From contig JASLDW010000028.1 in assembly GCA_030151365.1 (NCBI GenBank), positions 1 to 33,149 on the forward strand: a stretch of 33,149 nt of DNA, in the 5' to 3' direction. Position numbers and translations under genes: made by a program. The notes beneath the pieces are model-generated. The model worked only from the letters and a program-made list of their open reading frames with translations, did not search any database and was not told where the DNA came from. Shown here one piece after another: positions 1 to 6,999 of this stretch. Position 1 is the first letter of the stretch; every line of letters begins with the position of its first letter. The stretch comes from Lysobacter sp. Its GTDB lineage: Bacteria > Pseudomonadota > Gammaproteobacteria > Xanthomonadales > Xanthomonadaceae.

Positions 1-398
1 GGAGTCGGATCGTGATGCTTGGCATCCTCGCCGAAACGCTGGGGCGTCGCATAACTGAATCCGGTATAACGATGTTCGCTCCCGAGAATGTATTCAACGC
101 CGAACCAGTACGTCGCGAATGCGTCATTCTGGATTTTGTAGGCGCTCGACCCATCACCCTTGTCCATGTAGGTCCAATACAGGACTTCGCCCGGACTTGG
201 CACGTCCTTGCTGACATCCAGCAATTGAATTGAACTCGTATTCGCTGGTTGATTCATCGCCTCTCCATTTGTCGGGGCTTTCGCGGCAGTACCCACCTGC
301 ACGCTGGATTCCTGGCTGGATTTTTGCGGTTGTGGCGAGGCCTGCGGCTTGCATGCCACAACGGTCAGGCTCAGAAGAAGTGCAAGGGCAATACGCAT
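1..398 (-). CDS. Putative lipoprotein at end of T4SS operon, candidate immunity protein (3' end missing)
   Basis: This reading frame is open from an ATG at 398 to the left edge, so about 132 residues are visible and the C-terminus is missing. The start MRIALALLLSLTVVAC is a lipoprotein signal with Cys16 as the lipidated residue, followed by a Pro/Gln/Ser-rich linker. From about residue 70 the sequence becomes a compact, aromatic-rich domain (LYWTYMDKGDG, ATYWFGVEYI, YTGFSYATP). The start codon shares one base with the stop of the DUF4189 gene (TGATG), so the two are probably translationally coupled. I do not recognise the domain. In Xanthomonas-type killing T4SS loci a lipoprotein in this place (after virB6) protects against a co-encoded effector, so immunity is the leading inference. 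A general T4SS accessory lipoprotein is the alternative. Base composition is clearly less GC-rich than in the core virB genes. Confidence 0.75.
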   Translation of the reverse strand, partial: MRIALALLLSLTVVACKPQASPQPQKSSQESSVQVGTAAKAPTNGEAMNQPANTSSIQLLDVSKDVPSPGEVLYWTYMDKGDGSSAYKIQNDAFATYWFGVEYILGSEHRYTGFSYATPQRFGEDAKHHDPT

Positions 399-877
399 CA
401 GCGAATCCTCACGGGGAGGCTGCAGGCGCTGTATTCAATTTTGCACACAACATTACTCCCATTACTGCAATTGCTAATTGCCAATGCTTCGGCTCTTTTA
501 ATGTCGGGATCTCCAGCAAATCCGCTGGCTCCTCCTCCCCATGCAGCGGCTACGCAGCTGTTGCGTACTTGTGCACGAACTTTGCATCCCCCGCCCCCAC
601 AATCCGAGATGGCACCCTTGACCGCTTCTCTTTTACTGCTTGCGCCCGAAGACCATCCGATAGAACCCGTTTTTTCATCCAATGCAATCGCACCATATCG
701 ATCCTGCCAGAGCGGACCTATATAGCGCTGTTGTTGTATTTGACTAGCATTTCCTTCCTCCTCTCCAGGATGGATACATGCCTGTGTCGTACCCGGCACC
801 ATTCCTGTGGGGCAACCTTGACCCTTCGCCGCATATGAACTAAGGGACAAAAAAATGGCGATCAGAAACTTGCTCAT
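398..877 (-). CDS. Secreted DUF4189-domain protein linked to T4SS
   Basis: A 159-residue protein with an N-terminal signal peptide (MSKFLIAIFLSLSSYAAKGQ, cleavage near residue 20). The C-terminal half matches the DUF4189 pattern: YGAIA at 61-65, GWSSG at 75-79, then spaced cysteines ending in IEYSAC. Eight cysteines (22, 34, 93, 98, 108, 137, 145, 152) in the mature region suggest disulfide bonds in the periplasm or outside the cell. The ATG overlaps the virB6 stop by four bases (ATGA), and AGGTGGGAG upstream can serve as ribosome-binding site, so it is translated with the T4SS operon. The biochemical function of DUF4189 is not known to me. The position between virB6 and a lipoprotein gene suggests a periplasmic accessory, effector or immunity role. 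GC content is lower than in the core virB genes. Confidence 0.8.
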   Translation of the reverse strand: MSKFLIAIFLSLSSYAAKGQGCPTGMVPGTTQACIHPGEEEGNASQIQQQRYIGPLWQDRYGAIALDEKTGSIGWSSGASSKREAVKGAISDCGGGGCKVRAQVRNSCVAAAWGGGASGFAGDPDIKRAEALAISNCSNGSNVVCKIEYSACSLPVRIR

Positions 878-1989
878 TGCATACTCCCACCTGGTTGGAA
901 GTTCTTCTGGGGGAGTGAACCAGTTTCCGCCTGAATGGGTGATTGATTAGTTGCAAAAAGCCTATTTCCTCCATGGTGAGATTGGGGATTAGTTACTCGA
1001 GCCTCTACTTGATTATTCACTCCCGAAGGCGCCTGCTGCCCATTCGCCCCTGGAACCATCGAGCTCCCATGCGCAGTACCAGGCGCCATTTGCTTACCGG
1101 TCCAGCCAAATACGGTATTTGCGGCAAATGACCCGATCGTCCCCTGGAAGAATTGCGCAGCCATCGGCGGGCAGCTGATCAGCAGGATGCTCATGATCAA
1201 TCCCAAGCCGCCCTGTTGCATGGCGATTGTGCTCATGCCGTCTGCGGCACCCATCCCGTGCATCACCAGCTTGTATTTCACCAGCATCGCCGCACTGACC
1301 GCGATCACCAGCTTCATCGCCACGCCCACCATGAAGCTCAGCACCGCCAGTGAAAACATTGTGCCGATGCCGTACTGCAGCCATTTCGAGAACAGGCCCT
1401 TGGTCGACTGGAACAGCAGGCACATGATGAACAATGGCCCCAGTCCCACGAACAGGCCCAGCGCCACCTTGTACATCAGCAGCAACGCACCACCGATCAC
1501 CGCCGGACCCGCGGTCCCGATCGCGCTCATCGTGGTGATCTTGCTCAGTTGATCCTTGAACCCATCGCCACCGGACGACGCACCCATCGCATCCACCAAC
1601 GCGAAGGTGCCCTGCATCGCCGCCAGCGACTGGTCGATGCTCTTGGCTGGCGAAGACTCACTGCCCGTGACAACCCCGGCAATCGCCCTCGGCATGGTGT
1701 TGGTCAGCAGGTCGGAAATGTCCGCCCCCATGAACGAGAACGTGGTCGCGCACAACGTGATCAACACCACTCGCATCGACTGCGTCACCAACGACATCAT
1801 CGGCTCGCGGGAGCGGCCGGTCACCACGAGCCACCCCTGGAAAATGATCCACGAAGTGATCATGATCGAACCGAACAGCAGGATCCACTGGATCAGGCCG
1901 CCCATCATGTTGTTGCGCATGGTCTCGATTTCCTTGTCGAGATACGCAAAGATGATCTGGAAGTAGATCCACTGTCCGATGGAACCCAT
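874..1989 (-). CDS. virB6: T4SS inner-membrane protein VirB6
   Basis: A 371-residue polytopic membrane protein of the VirB6/TrbL family, which forms part of the inner-membrane channel of type IV secretion systems. Hydrophobic segments include the regions LIQWILLFGSIMITSWIIF, VVLITLCATTFSFMG, VIGGALLLMYKVALGLFVGLG and LIMSILLISCPPMAAQFF. Roughly the last 65 residues form a polar, low-complexity tail rich in Asn, Gln, Gly and Ser that looks lineage-specific. I chose the ATG at 1989 (MGSIGQW) over the in-frame TTG at 1998 because an AGGGG ribosome site sits nine bases before the ATG but abuts the TTG. It follows virB5 after 65 bases that contain a hairpin, and its stop overlaps the DUF4189 start. 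The DNA encoding the tail is less GC-rich than the membrane core. Confidence 0.9.
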   Translation of the reverse strand: MGSIGQWIYFQIIFAYLDKEIETMRNNMMGGLIQWILLFGSIMITSWIIFQGWLVVTGRSREPMMSLVTQSMRVVLITLCATTFSFMGADISDLLTNTMPRAIAGVVTGSESSPAKSIDQSLAAMQGTFALVDAMGASSGGDGFKDQLSKITTMSAIGTAGPAVIGGALLLMYKVALGLFVGLGPLFIMCLLFQSTKGLFSKWLQYGIGTMFSLAVLSFMVGVAMKLVIAVSAAMLVKYKLVMHGMGAADGMSTIAMQQGGLGLIMSILLISCPPMAAQFFQGTIGSFAANTVFGWTGKQMAPGTAHGSSMVPGANGQQAPSGVNNQVEARVTNPQSHHGGNRLFATNQSPIQAETGSLPQKNFQPGGSMQ

Positions 1990-2020
1990 GTCGTTCAACC
2001 CCTGTACTTGATGCCCTGCG

Positions 2021-2042
2021 CCATCCGGCCGAGACCGGATGG
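2021..2042 (-). repeat. Intercistronic hairpin between virB5 and virB6
   Basis: A perfect eight-base inverted repeat, CCATCCGG and CCGGATGG, with a six-base loop, lies in the gap between virB5 and virB6, about 13 bases after the virB5 stop in transcription order. No run of T follows on the minus strand, so it is not a typical intrinsic terminator. It may stabilise the upstream mRNA or tune the expression of virB6 and the genes after it; this is inference. Confidence 0.6.
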
Positions 2043-2054
2043 AAGCTTCGAGAA

Positions 2055-2936
2055 TTACTTCACTTCACTCGCCACGCCCAGCGCTGCGGCAAGCGTCGCG
2101 TACTCGGCGACGCCCCCCACGATTTCATTGACCCCGGTCTTGCCGCTGCCGTTGATCGCTTTCTGGGTCAGCCGGTCCTGCACGCTGCGCAGGTAGGTCA
2201 GGCGCGTGTTGTAGGCGTCGTTGTAGGACTTCTGCTGTTGCTGGTCGATCTGGATCAACGCGATCAGCGCCAGCATCTTGTTGGTATTGTCCTGCAACTG
2301 GCCGGCGTCGCTGATGCCGGCGCGTTGTTGCTTGATCTCTTCCAGGCGCTTGAAGCGCTGGTCGGCCACTTCGCTCATCATCACGTTGTACTTGAACTGG
2401 GCCCGCTGGGTGTCCAGGATGTCGTGGCACACCTTGTTGTGCATTGCCGGAATGCTTTCCATGCCAACCGTATTTGCGGCCTGGTCACCGATGGATTCAT
2501 CGGGCTTCTCGCAATATTCGTCCTCGCTCAGCACGACGCTGGACAGTTTCGCCATTCCGCTTGAGCTGGGCGCCGGCACCTCCGACGATTTGAAGGTGAC
2601 GTCGGGCTTGTCGGCGGCTTTCTCCGATGCCGTGGCACTATCGAAATCGCCCCGCCCCACGTCATTTATCTTGACCTGGGTTTTCAGCGAGTCGATCTGG
2701 GTCTTGGTTTGATCGACCATTTCCTTGTAGTCGAGAATCTGCTGGTACATGTTCTGGATGAACAAGGCCACGCGCTGGGCGAGCGCGGCAAAGTCGACCC
2801 ATGCATTGGCCGATGTGCTCACGCCCATGCCGACCACCAGAACGGCAACGAGCAACACTGTGCGGCTGCGACGGCGGCGCGAACCGGGAACGGATTCCCG
2901 CTTGCGCGGAGATAACGATGCTGTCATGGCGTTCAC
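2055..2936 (-). CDS. virB5: T4SS minor pilus protein VirB5
   Basis: A 293-residue VirB5/TraC-like protein, expected to be exported and to sit at the tip of the T4SS pilus. After a basic stretch (RRRRSRT, from about residue 20) comes a hydrophobic core (VLLVAVLVVGMGV) and the cleavage site SANA|WVDF near residue 45. The mature protein starts WVDFAALAQRVALFIQNMYQQILDYKEM, typical of VirB5, and then is mostly helical and Gln-rich. I chose the GTG at 2936 because AAGGAGG lies eight bases upstream; an ATG at 2927 is in frame. The reading frame stays open far upstream into the virB4 region, but that part has no VirB5 character. The first 20 residues before the signal core are unusual and are encoded by a repeat-like sequence. 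The gene lies 17 bases after virB4. Confidence 0.85.
   Translation of the reverse strand: MNAMTASLSPRKRESVPGSRRRRSRTVLLVAVLVVGMGVSTSANAWVDFAALAQRVALFIQNMYQQILDYKEMVDQTKTQIDSLKTQVKINDVGRGDFDSATASEKAADKPDVTFKSSEVPAPSSSGMAKLSSVVLSEDEYCEKPDESIGDQAANTVGMESIPAMHNKVCHDILDTQRAQFKYNVMMSEVADQRFKRLEEIKQQRAGISDAGQLQDNTNKMLALIALIQIDQQQQKSYNDAYNTRLTYLRSVQDRLTQKAINGSGKTGVNEIVGGVAEYATLAAALGVASEVK
2891..2920. repeat. Degenerate short palindromic repeat (dRS3-like) inside virB5 start
   Basis: The plus strand reads CGGATTCCCGCTTGCGCGG followed by AGATAACGATG. This resembles the widespread proteobacterial repeat with arms GGATTCCCGC and GCGGGAAT followed by GACGATG, with the right arm decayed. On the coding strand it yields the peptide SPRKRES, which I associate with translated copies of such repeats. 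It encodes residues 6-16 of the VirB5 pre-protein. Identity is judged by eye from memory of the family. Confidence 0.4.
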
Positions 2937-2953
2937 GTCTTGCTCCTCCTTGT

Positions 2954-5425
2954 TTAGTGGCCGCTTCCGGCCATGCGGCGGGGGCGTGCGTCTTTTTCGT
3001 CGTTGCTGCGGCGCTTGCCGGAACCCTTGCGATTCTCGTAGAACTCCGGCAGCCACTGTTCCGGCCTCAATTCGTCGGGCGTCACGCCGTGGCGCATCGC
3101 CTGTTCCTGCAACAGGGCGTGCAGGATTTCGATGTTGTCGGTCGATGCCGAAATCACCGCCAACTCGTCGTCCATGCCGCGCAGGTTGAGTTGGCAGACG
3201 TTGGCGGCGTGGCCCTGTTTCACCAGGAAGCAGCGTGATCGCTCGTCGAGGCTCACCACGACGTTGTATTCGGCTTCGGTGAGCTTGAGGCCATCGACGT
3301 AGTCTTCCTTGCTCGCATTCGGGTTCGGCAGCAGGATCAGGGTCGCGGTCTGCTCGATCAGCGCGGCGGCGATGTCGCTCTGCAGCGCGTCCTCCGGGCT
3401 CTGCGTCGCGAAGATGCCGAGGCCATTCTGCTTTCGGATGGTCTTCTGCTTGTTCTTGGCGAATTCCTTCAGGCCGCCCTTGCCTTCCAGGATCTTCCAG
3501 AATTCGTCCATCACGTAGATCAGCGGACGGCCGTCGATCAGCGCTTCGAGGCGGTGGATCAGGTAGTTGATCACCGGCACGCGCACTTCCGGGTTCTCGA
3601 TGATGTCGGTGTAGTCGAAGCCGATGATGTTGGCGCGGCTGAGGTCGACCGTGTCCACCGGGTTGTCGAACACCCAGCCCAGGGAGTTGCCGGCGGTCCA
3701 CTTGCGCAGGCGCGCGAACAGGCCGTCGTCGCCCATGTTGGGCAGGCTCTTCTGGAAATTGGTCATGCTGCGCAGCTGCATCGGCATGTCCAGCATCGAT
3801 TCGACCGCGCGGTGGATTTCCTCTTCCTCGCGCGCTGTGTAGACCGGCTTGGCCGCCAGGACCTTGACGAGATTGGAGAGGAATTGGACGTTTTCCTCGC
3901 TGTTCTCGCACTGGAAGGGATTGAAGCCGGTTGGCTGGCCGCTTTCCAGCGCCAGGTAGTTGCCGCCGCAGGCACGCACGAATATCTCGGCGCCGCGGTC
4001 CTTGTCGAAGAAGAAGATGGTCGGCACCGGGTCGAACTTCTGCACCTGGCTCAGCAGGAAATTGATCAGCGCGGTCTTGCCGGTACCCGACTTGCCGATC
4101 ACCATCGTATTGCCGATCGCCTTCTCGCCCAGCGAGTTTTCGCCCGGGTGCGTCGCGTGGAAGTTGAAGAAATACGGCTGGCCGTTGGTGGTCTGCAGCG
4201 TGGTGACGCATTCGCCCCACGGATTGTTGTCCTTCTTGCCGACCGCGAAGTTGTGCAGCGGCGACAGGCCGAGGAAGTTCAGCGAACTGACGTTGGCGGT
4301 ACGGGTGCGATAACGCCAGTTCCCCGGGAATTGCGAGTAGAAAGACGGCGCGATCGCCATGTCCTCCTTCGCCGAAACGAAACCGGCGTTGGAAAGCTCG
4401 GCGCGCGTCGCCGCGATCTGCTGGCCGAGTTTTTCCTGGGAATCGGCGTAGATCGCGATGATGAAATGGTATTCGCCGAGCACGAAGTTGCCGGACGTGA
4501 GCTGGTCCATCGCCACGTCCAGTTCCTGGATCTGGGTGTAGGACTTGTCGCCGGACGAGATCATCATGCCCTTGGTGCGTTCCAGCACCTTGAGCGCGTC
4601 TGCACGGCCCTTGGGGCTGAAGGAATGGGTGACGACGTATTCGAAATCGAGATACTTCAGGCCATTGAGGATGCCCGGCCAGGTGCTTTCCGGATATTCC
4701 TTGACGTTGAGGATGGCGCCGTACCGATTGGTGTTGTTCGGCGGATTCACGACGAAGTCGCCGCTTTTCGCCGAGAACATCAACCGGCTCACCGGCAGGT
4801 AGTCCCTGATCGGCGCATTGAGCACCGGCACCGGCTCGTCGATGCGGTTGAGGATGTAGCCGTACAGTTCGAGGATTTCCGAGAACACCACCCCATTGGG
4901 GGCTTCGTACATGCCGAGGCGGTTCGGCGAATAATCCTTGAGCACGGCTTCGACGTTGGTGGCCAGTTCCTGGATGCGGGCGATGGCTTCCTTCTGCAGG
5001 CGCTCGAGGCGCCCGATGTCGCTGACCTTGTCCTTGATGCGCTGGTCGCCGTGCGGGCGATAGAGCATGCACAGATACAACTCGTTCTGCATGATCTTCT
5101 GCGAAGACAGCGCATCGAAGTAGCGATCCGACATCTGCTGGTTGAAGGCGTGCGCGAATTTCGCGCCGCTGCCGATGCGCCGGCGGCGACGGACGTCATG
5201 GACCCAGAACGCCACGTTGAGGAAGTCCGGCGCGCGCAGCGTCTGCAACAACCGGTTGAAGGTCGCGTGCTTGTGTTCGATCTCCCATTCCTCGCGGCCC
5301 ACGAACGGCAGGCCGCCAAGGCTCCACACCACCAGGTAGTCGCCGCCCGTGGTCTTGATCACGGTGGGCGAGACGTGGGTGGAGAACGGAATGAATTCGC
5401 TGACGGGAGTATCGGGTGTGAACAT
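2954..5425 (-). CDS. virB4: T4SS ATPase VirB4
   Basis: An 823-residue VirB4/TrbE/CagE-family ATPase, the usual length. It powers assembly of the secretion channel and pilus at the inner membrane. The N-terminal half is the CagE/TrbE/VirB domain. The C-terminal half holds the nucleotide-binding site: Walker A GKSGTGKT at residues 444-451 and Walker B IYVMDEFWKIL with Asp640-Glu641. Further conserved stretches follow, such as IFATQSPEDAL and DDELAVISAS. The C-terminal tail is short, basic and charged (RKGSGKRRSNDEKDARPRR). The ATG at 5425 lies three bases after the virB3 stop, and virB5 follows after 17 bases, so all three belong to one transcript. The long open frames on the opposite strand are by-products of GC-rich codon usage. 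Confidence 0.97.
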   Translation of the reverse strand: MFTPDTPVSEFIPFSTHVSPTVIKTTGGDYLVVWSLGGLPFVGREEWEIEHKHATFNRLLQTLRAPDFLNVAFWVHDVRRRRRIGSGAKFAHAFNQQMSDRYFDALSSQKIMQNELYLCMLYRPHGDQRIKDKVSDIGRLERLQKEAIARIQELATNVEAVLKDYSPNRLGMYEAPNGVVFSEILELYGYILNRIDEPVPVLNAPIRDYLPVSRLMFSAKSGDFVVNPPNNTNRYGAILNVKEYPESTWPGILNGLKYLDFEYVVTHSFSPKGRADALKVLERTKGMMISSGDKSYTQIQELDVAMDQLTSGNFVLGEYHFIIAIYADSQEKLGQQIAATRAELSNAGFVSAKEDMAIAPSFYSQFPGNWRYRTRTANVSSLNFLGLSPLHNFAVGKKDNNPWGECVTTLQTTNGQPYFFNFHATHPGENSLGEKAIGNTMVIGKSGTGKTALINFLLSQVQKFDPVPTIFFFDKDRGAEIFVRACGGNYLALESGQPTGFNPFQCENSEENVQFLSNLVKVLAAKPVYTAREEEEIHRAVESMLDMPMQLRSMTNFQKSLPNMGDDGLFARLRKWTAGNSLGWVFDNPVDTVDLSRANIIGFDYTDIIENPEVRVPVINYLIHRLEALIDGRPLIYVMDEFWKILEGKGGLKEFAKNKQKTIRKQNGLGIFATQSPEDALQSDIAAALIEQTATLILLPNPNASKEDYVDGLKLTEAEYNVVVSLDERSRCFLVKQGHAANVCQLNLRGMDDELAVISASTDNIEILHALLQEQAMRHGVTPDELRPEQWLPEFYENRKGSGKRRSNDEKDARPRRMAGSGH

Positions 5426-5428
5426 GGT

Positions 5429-5740
5429 TTAGTCGCGTGGCGCGGGTTTTTCGCGGTACGGATTGGGGTTGAACACCCACAAGCCGTCGTGTTGGCCGAG
5501 GTTGCGCATGCGCAGGCGCATGCCCAGCTTCAGGCCCAGCAGGGTGAAGATGTGCTCGTCGCGCTTGGCCATCATCCGCATGATGAAGATGACGACCGGC
5601 GCGAAGAGCATGAACAGCAGGTTGCCGCTGTACATCGCGATCAGCAGCACGCCGCCCGCCCCGAGGAAGAACGGAACGTAAGGCACGCCCATGAACATGG
5701 GCGGGCGGGTGCAGCCGCGGAACATGATGTTCTTATGCAC
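5429..5740 (-). CDS. virB3: T4SS inner-membrane protein VirB3
   Basis: A 103-residue VirB3-family protein. This small inner-membrane component works with VirB4 in pilus and channel assembly. The N-terminus carries the typical MFRGCTRPPMFMGVPYVPF segment, which leads into two membrane helices (roughly residues 22-55), followed by a basic cytoplasmic tail (MMAKRDEHIFTLLGLKLGMRLRMRN). The ATG at 5740 lies inside the end of virB2 (eight-base overlap), and virB4 starts three bases after the stop. Length and gene order are as expected for the family. Confidence 0.93.
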   Translation of the reverse strand: MHKNIMFRGCTRPPMFMGVPYVPFFLGAGGVLLIAMYSGNLLFMLFAPVVIFIMRMMAKRDEHIFTLLGLKLGMRLRMRNLGQHDGLWVFNPNPYREKPAPRD

Positions 5741-6116
5741 GATAGAGCGGATCGGCCTGGATCACGTGAAAGGCGGTCGAGCAGTCCCCGCCCGTCTTCT
5801 CCGCGCTGTTGCCGATCATCATCGAAGCAATTTGCGCCGCGGCACCGATCAGCAGGCCGCCGATCAGGATCGGGGCGACGTCGGAAATGCGCTTGTGGGC
5901 GAAGGCGATCTGGTAGCCGGCGAAGATGATGGCGATGGTGACGATCAGGATCGAGGCGACCTTGAGGATGCTATAGACGTTGCCCATCACGCCGCACAGC
6001 TTGGTCTGTGCTTCGGTCTGCGCCATCACGTCCGGCGCGAACAGGCAGAGCGCCGCGACCAGCAGCATGATCAGCAGCGTCAGGTTGGGTGTGCGGGAAG
6101 AAAGCTTCAATTTCAT
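5733..6116 (-). CDS. virB2: T4SS major pilin VirB2
   Basis: A 127-residue pilin precursor. A long signal peptide (hydrophobic core LTLLIMLLVAALCLFA) ends at VMA|QTEAQ, near residue 32. The mature pilin has two membrane helices, about residues 52-72 (VASILIVTIAIIFAGYQIAFA) and 78-102 (ISDVAPILIGGLLIGAAAQIASMM), joined by a short basic loop (HKR), which is the VirB2 fold. Cys41 and Cys112 flank the helices and could pair in the periplasm. The ATG has CTGGAG seven bases upstream. It follows virB1 after 25 bases and overlaps virB3. Confidence 0.93.
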   Translation of the reverse strand: MKLKLSSRTPNLTLLIMLLVAALCLFAPDVMAQTEAQTKLCGVMGNVYSILKVASILIVTIAIIFAGYQIAFAHKRISDVAPILIGGLLIGAAAQIASMMIGNSAEKTGGDCSTAFHVIQADPLYRA

Positions 6117-6141
6117 TTTCGACTCCAGGTGGGTTCAACGG

Positions 6142-6903
6142 TTAAAAGACGAATGCGCTGTCGCCAGCGGATTCCGGCATCGGTTTCTGTACGGACAGCG
6201 TTGGAACGGGTTGCGCGACCGCGGGCTGCGCCGCCATCACCGGCTGTGCGGCGACCGGTTGCGCCATCGCCGGCACGGCGGCCGCGGCCATCGCCTGGCC
6301 GCCGCGACGGGCCACCAGGCTGCGGGTATCGAGCTGGCCTTCGTTGCGGATCACGTTTGCCCTCACGTTCTTGCCACGCGCGGCGACACGCACACCGGAC
6401 GCCGCACGCTGCGTGCGACTGCGGCTGTCGACCACCGGAATCGCCGCGGCGCCGTCTGCTTGCGCGACGCGATCGCCCCACATCGAACGCTCGATCTTCT
6501 GGACGTAGCCCTGGCGATAGCCGGTCACGAAATTGCCCGAGTAGTAGCAACTGAACGACTTGCCCCAGTGGCCGCCGGCGCGCTGGTTGCATTCGGCGAG
6601 GATCCGCGAACCCGCCAGCAGGTTGGCGCAGGGCTGGAATGCCTCCGCGTAGGTCTCCAGGCCGTACTTCGGCAGGTTGTAGCGATTGACCTGGGCGAGG
6701 CCAAGCGAAAAGTTGTAGCCGCGCGACTCCAGCATGCGCACCGTCGCCAGCGCCTCGGGCAGGGTTTTCGGCTGGCGCACCAGATGGCCGCCCACCACCC
6801 CGATCGCATACGGGTTGTAGGACGACTCGACGTTGACCACGTGCTGCATGACCTGAGCCGGCACGGCCAGCGGACAGCCCATCAATTCGAGACCGGGCAG
6901 CAT
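6142..6903 (-). CDS. virB1: T4SS-associated lytic transglycosylase VirB1
   Basis: A 253-residue soluble lytic transglycosylase-like protein (SLT/VirB1 family), expected to open peptidoglycan for the T4SS. The catalytic glutamate is Glu26 in NVESSYNPYAIG. Other family motifs are FSLGLAQVNRYNL and SFSCYYSGNF. After the domain (about residue 155) there is a basic linker and then an Ala/Pro/Val/Gln-rich tail built on AQPV-like units. No clear Sec signal peptide precedes the domain, so how it reaches the periplasm is unclear. The start is supported by GGGGGG five to six bases before the ATG. A 96-base gap separates it from virB11 and contains a candidate internal promoter, so virB1 to virB6 may also be transcribed on their own. 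Confidence 0.93.
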   Translation of the reverse strand: MLPGLELMGCPLAVPAQVMQHVVNVESSYNPYAIGVVGGHLVRQPKTLPEALATVRMLESRGYNFSLGLAQVNRYNLPKYGLETYAEAFQPCANLLAGSRILAECNQRAGGHWGKSFSCYYSGNFVTGYRQGYVQKIERSMWGDRVAQADGAAAIPVVDSRSRTQRAASGVRVAARGKNVRANVIRNEGQLDTRSLVARRGGQAMAAAAVPAMAQPVAAQPVMAAQPAVAQPVPTLSVQKPMPESAGDSAFVF

Positions 6904-6939
6904 CTCTTCCCCCCTGAAAGAAGCGTGCGCATGGCTCGG

Positions 6940-6992
6940 AATGTGCCAGTACGCAACCGCATTGTCAATATTTCTGCAAATGCTGTCACAAA
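6940..6992 (-). promoter_or_regulatory. Candidate internal promoter for virB1-virB6 with shared 11-base motif
   Basis: In the virB11-virB1 gap, the minus strand has a perfect -35 box TTGACA (6963-6968), then 17 bases and a weak -10 box CACATT (6940-6945). Thirteen bases upstream of the -35 box is TTTGTGACAGC (6982-6992). The same 11 bases occur, inverted relative to the gene, in the virB7 promoter region. The gap is also less GC-rich than its surroundings. The promoter and a common regulator are inferences; the weak -10 box is the main doubt. Confidence 0.4.
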
Positions 6993-6999
6993 TACGTCC

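Noticed and set aside
2937..5072. A 712-codon upstream extension of the VirB5 frame through virB4
   Set aside because: The VirB5 start has a strong ribosome site and signal peptide; the upstream part overlaps virB4 in another frame and is composed of Arg/Pro/Gly-rich shadow sequence.
3554..5929. A 791-codon open frame opposite virB4, virB3 and virB2
   Set aside because: It crosses three clear genes on the other strand, has no family motif and shows antisense-type composition.
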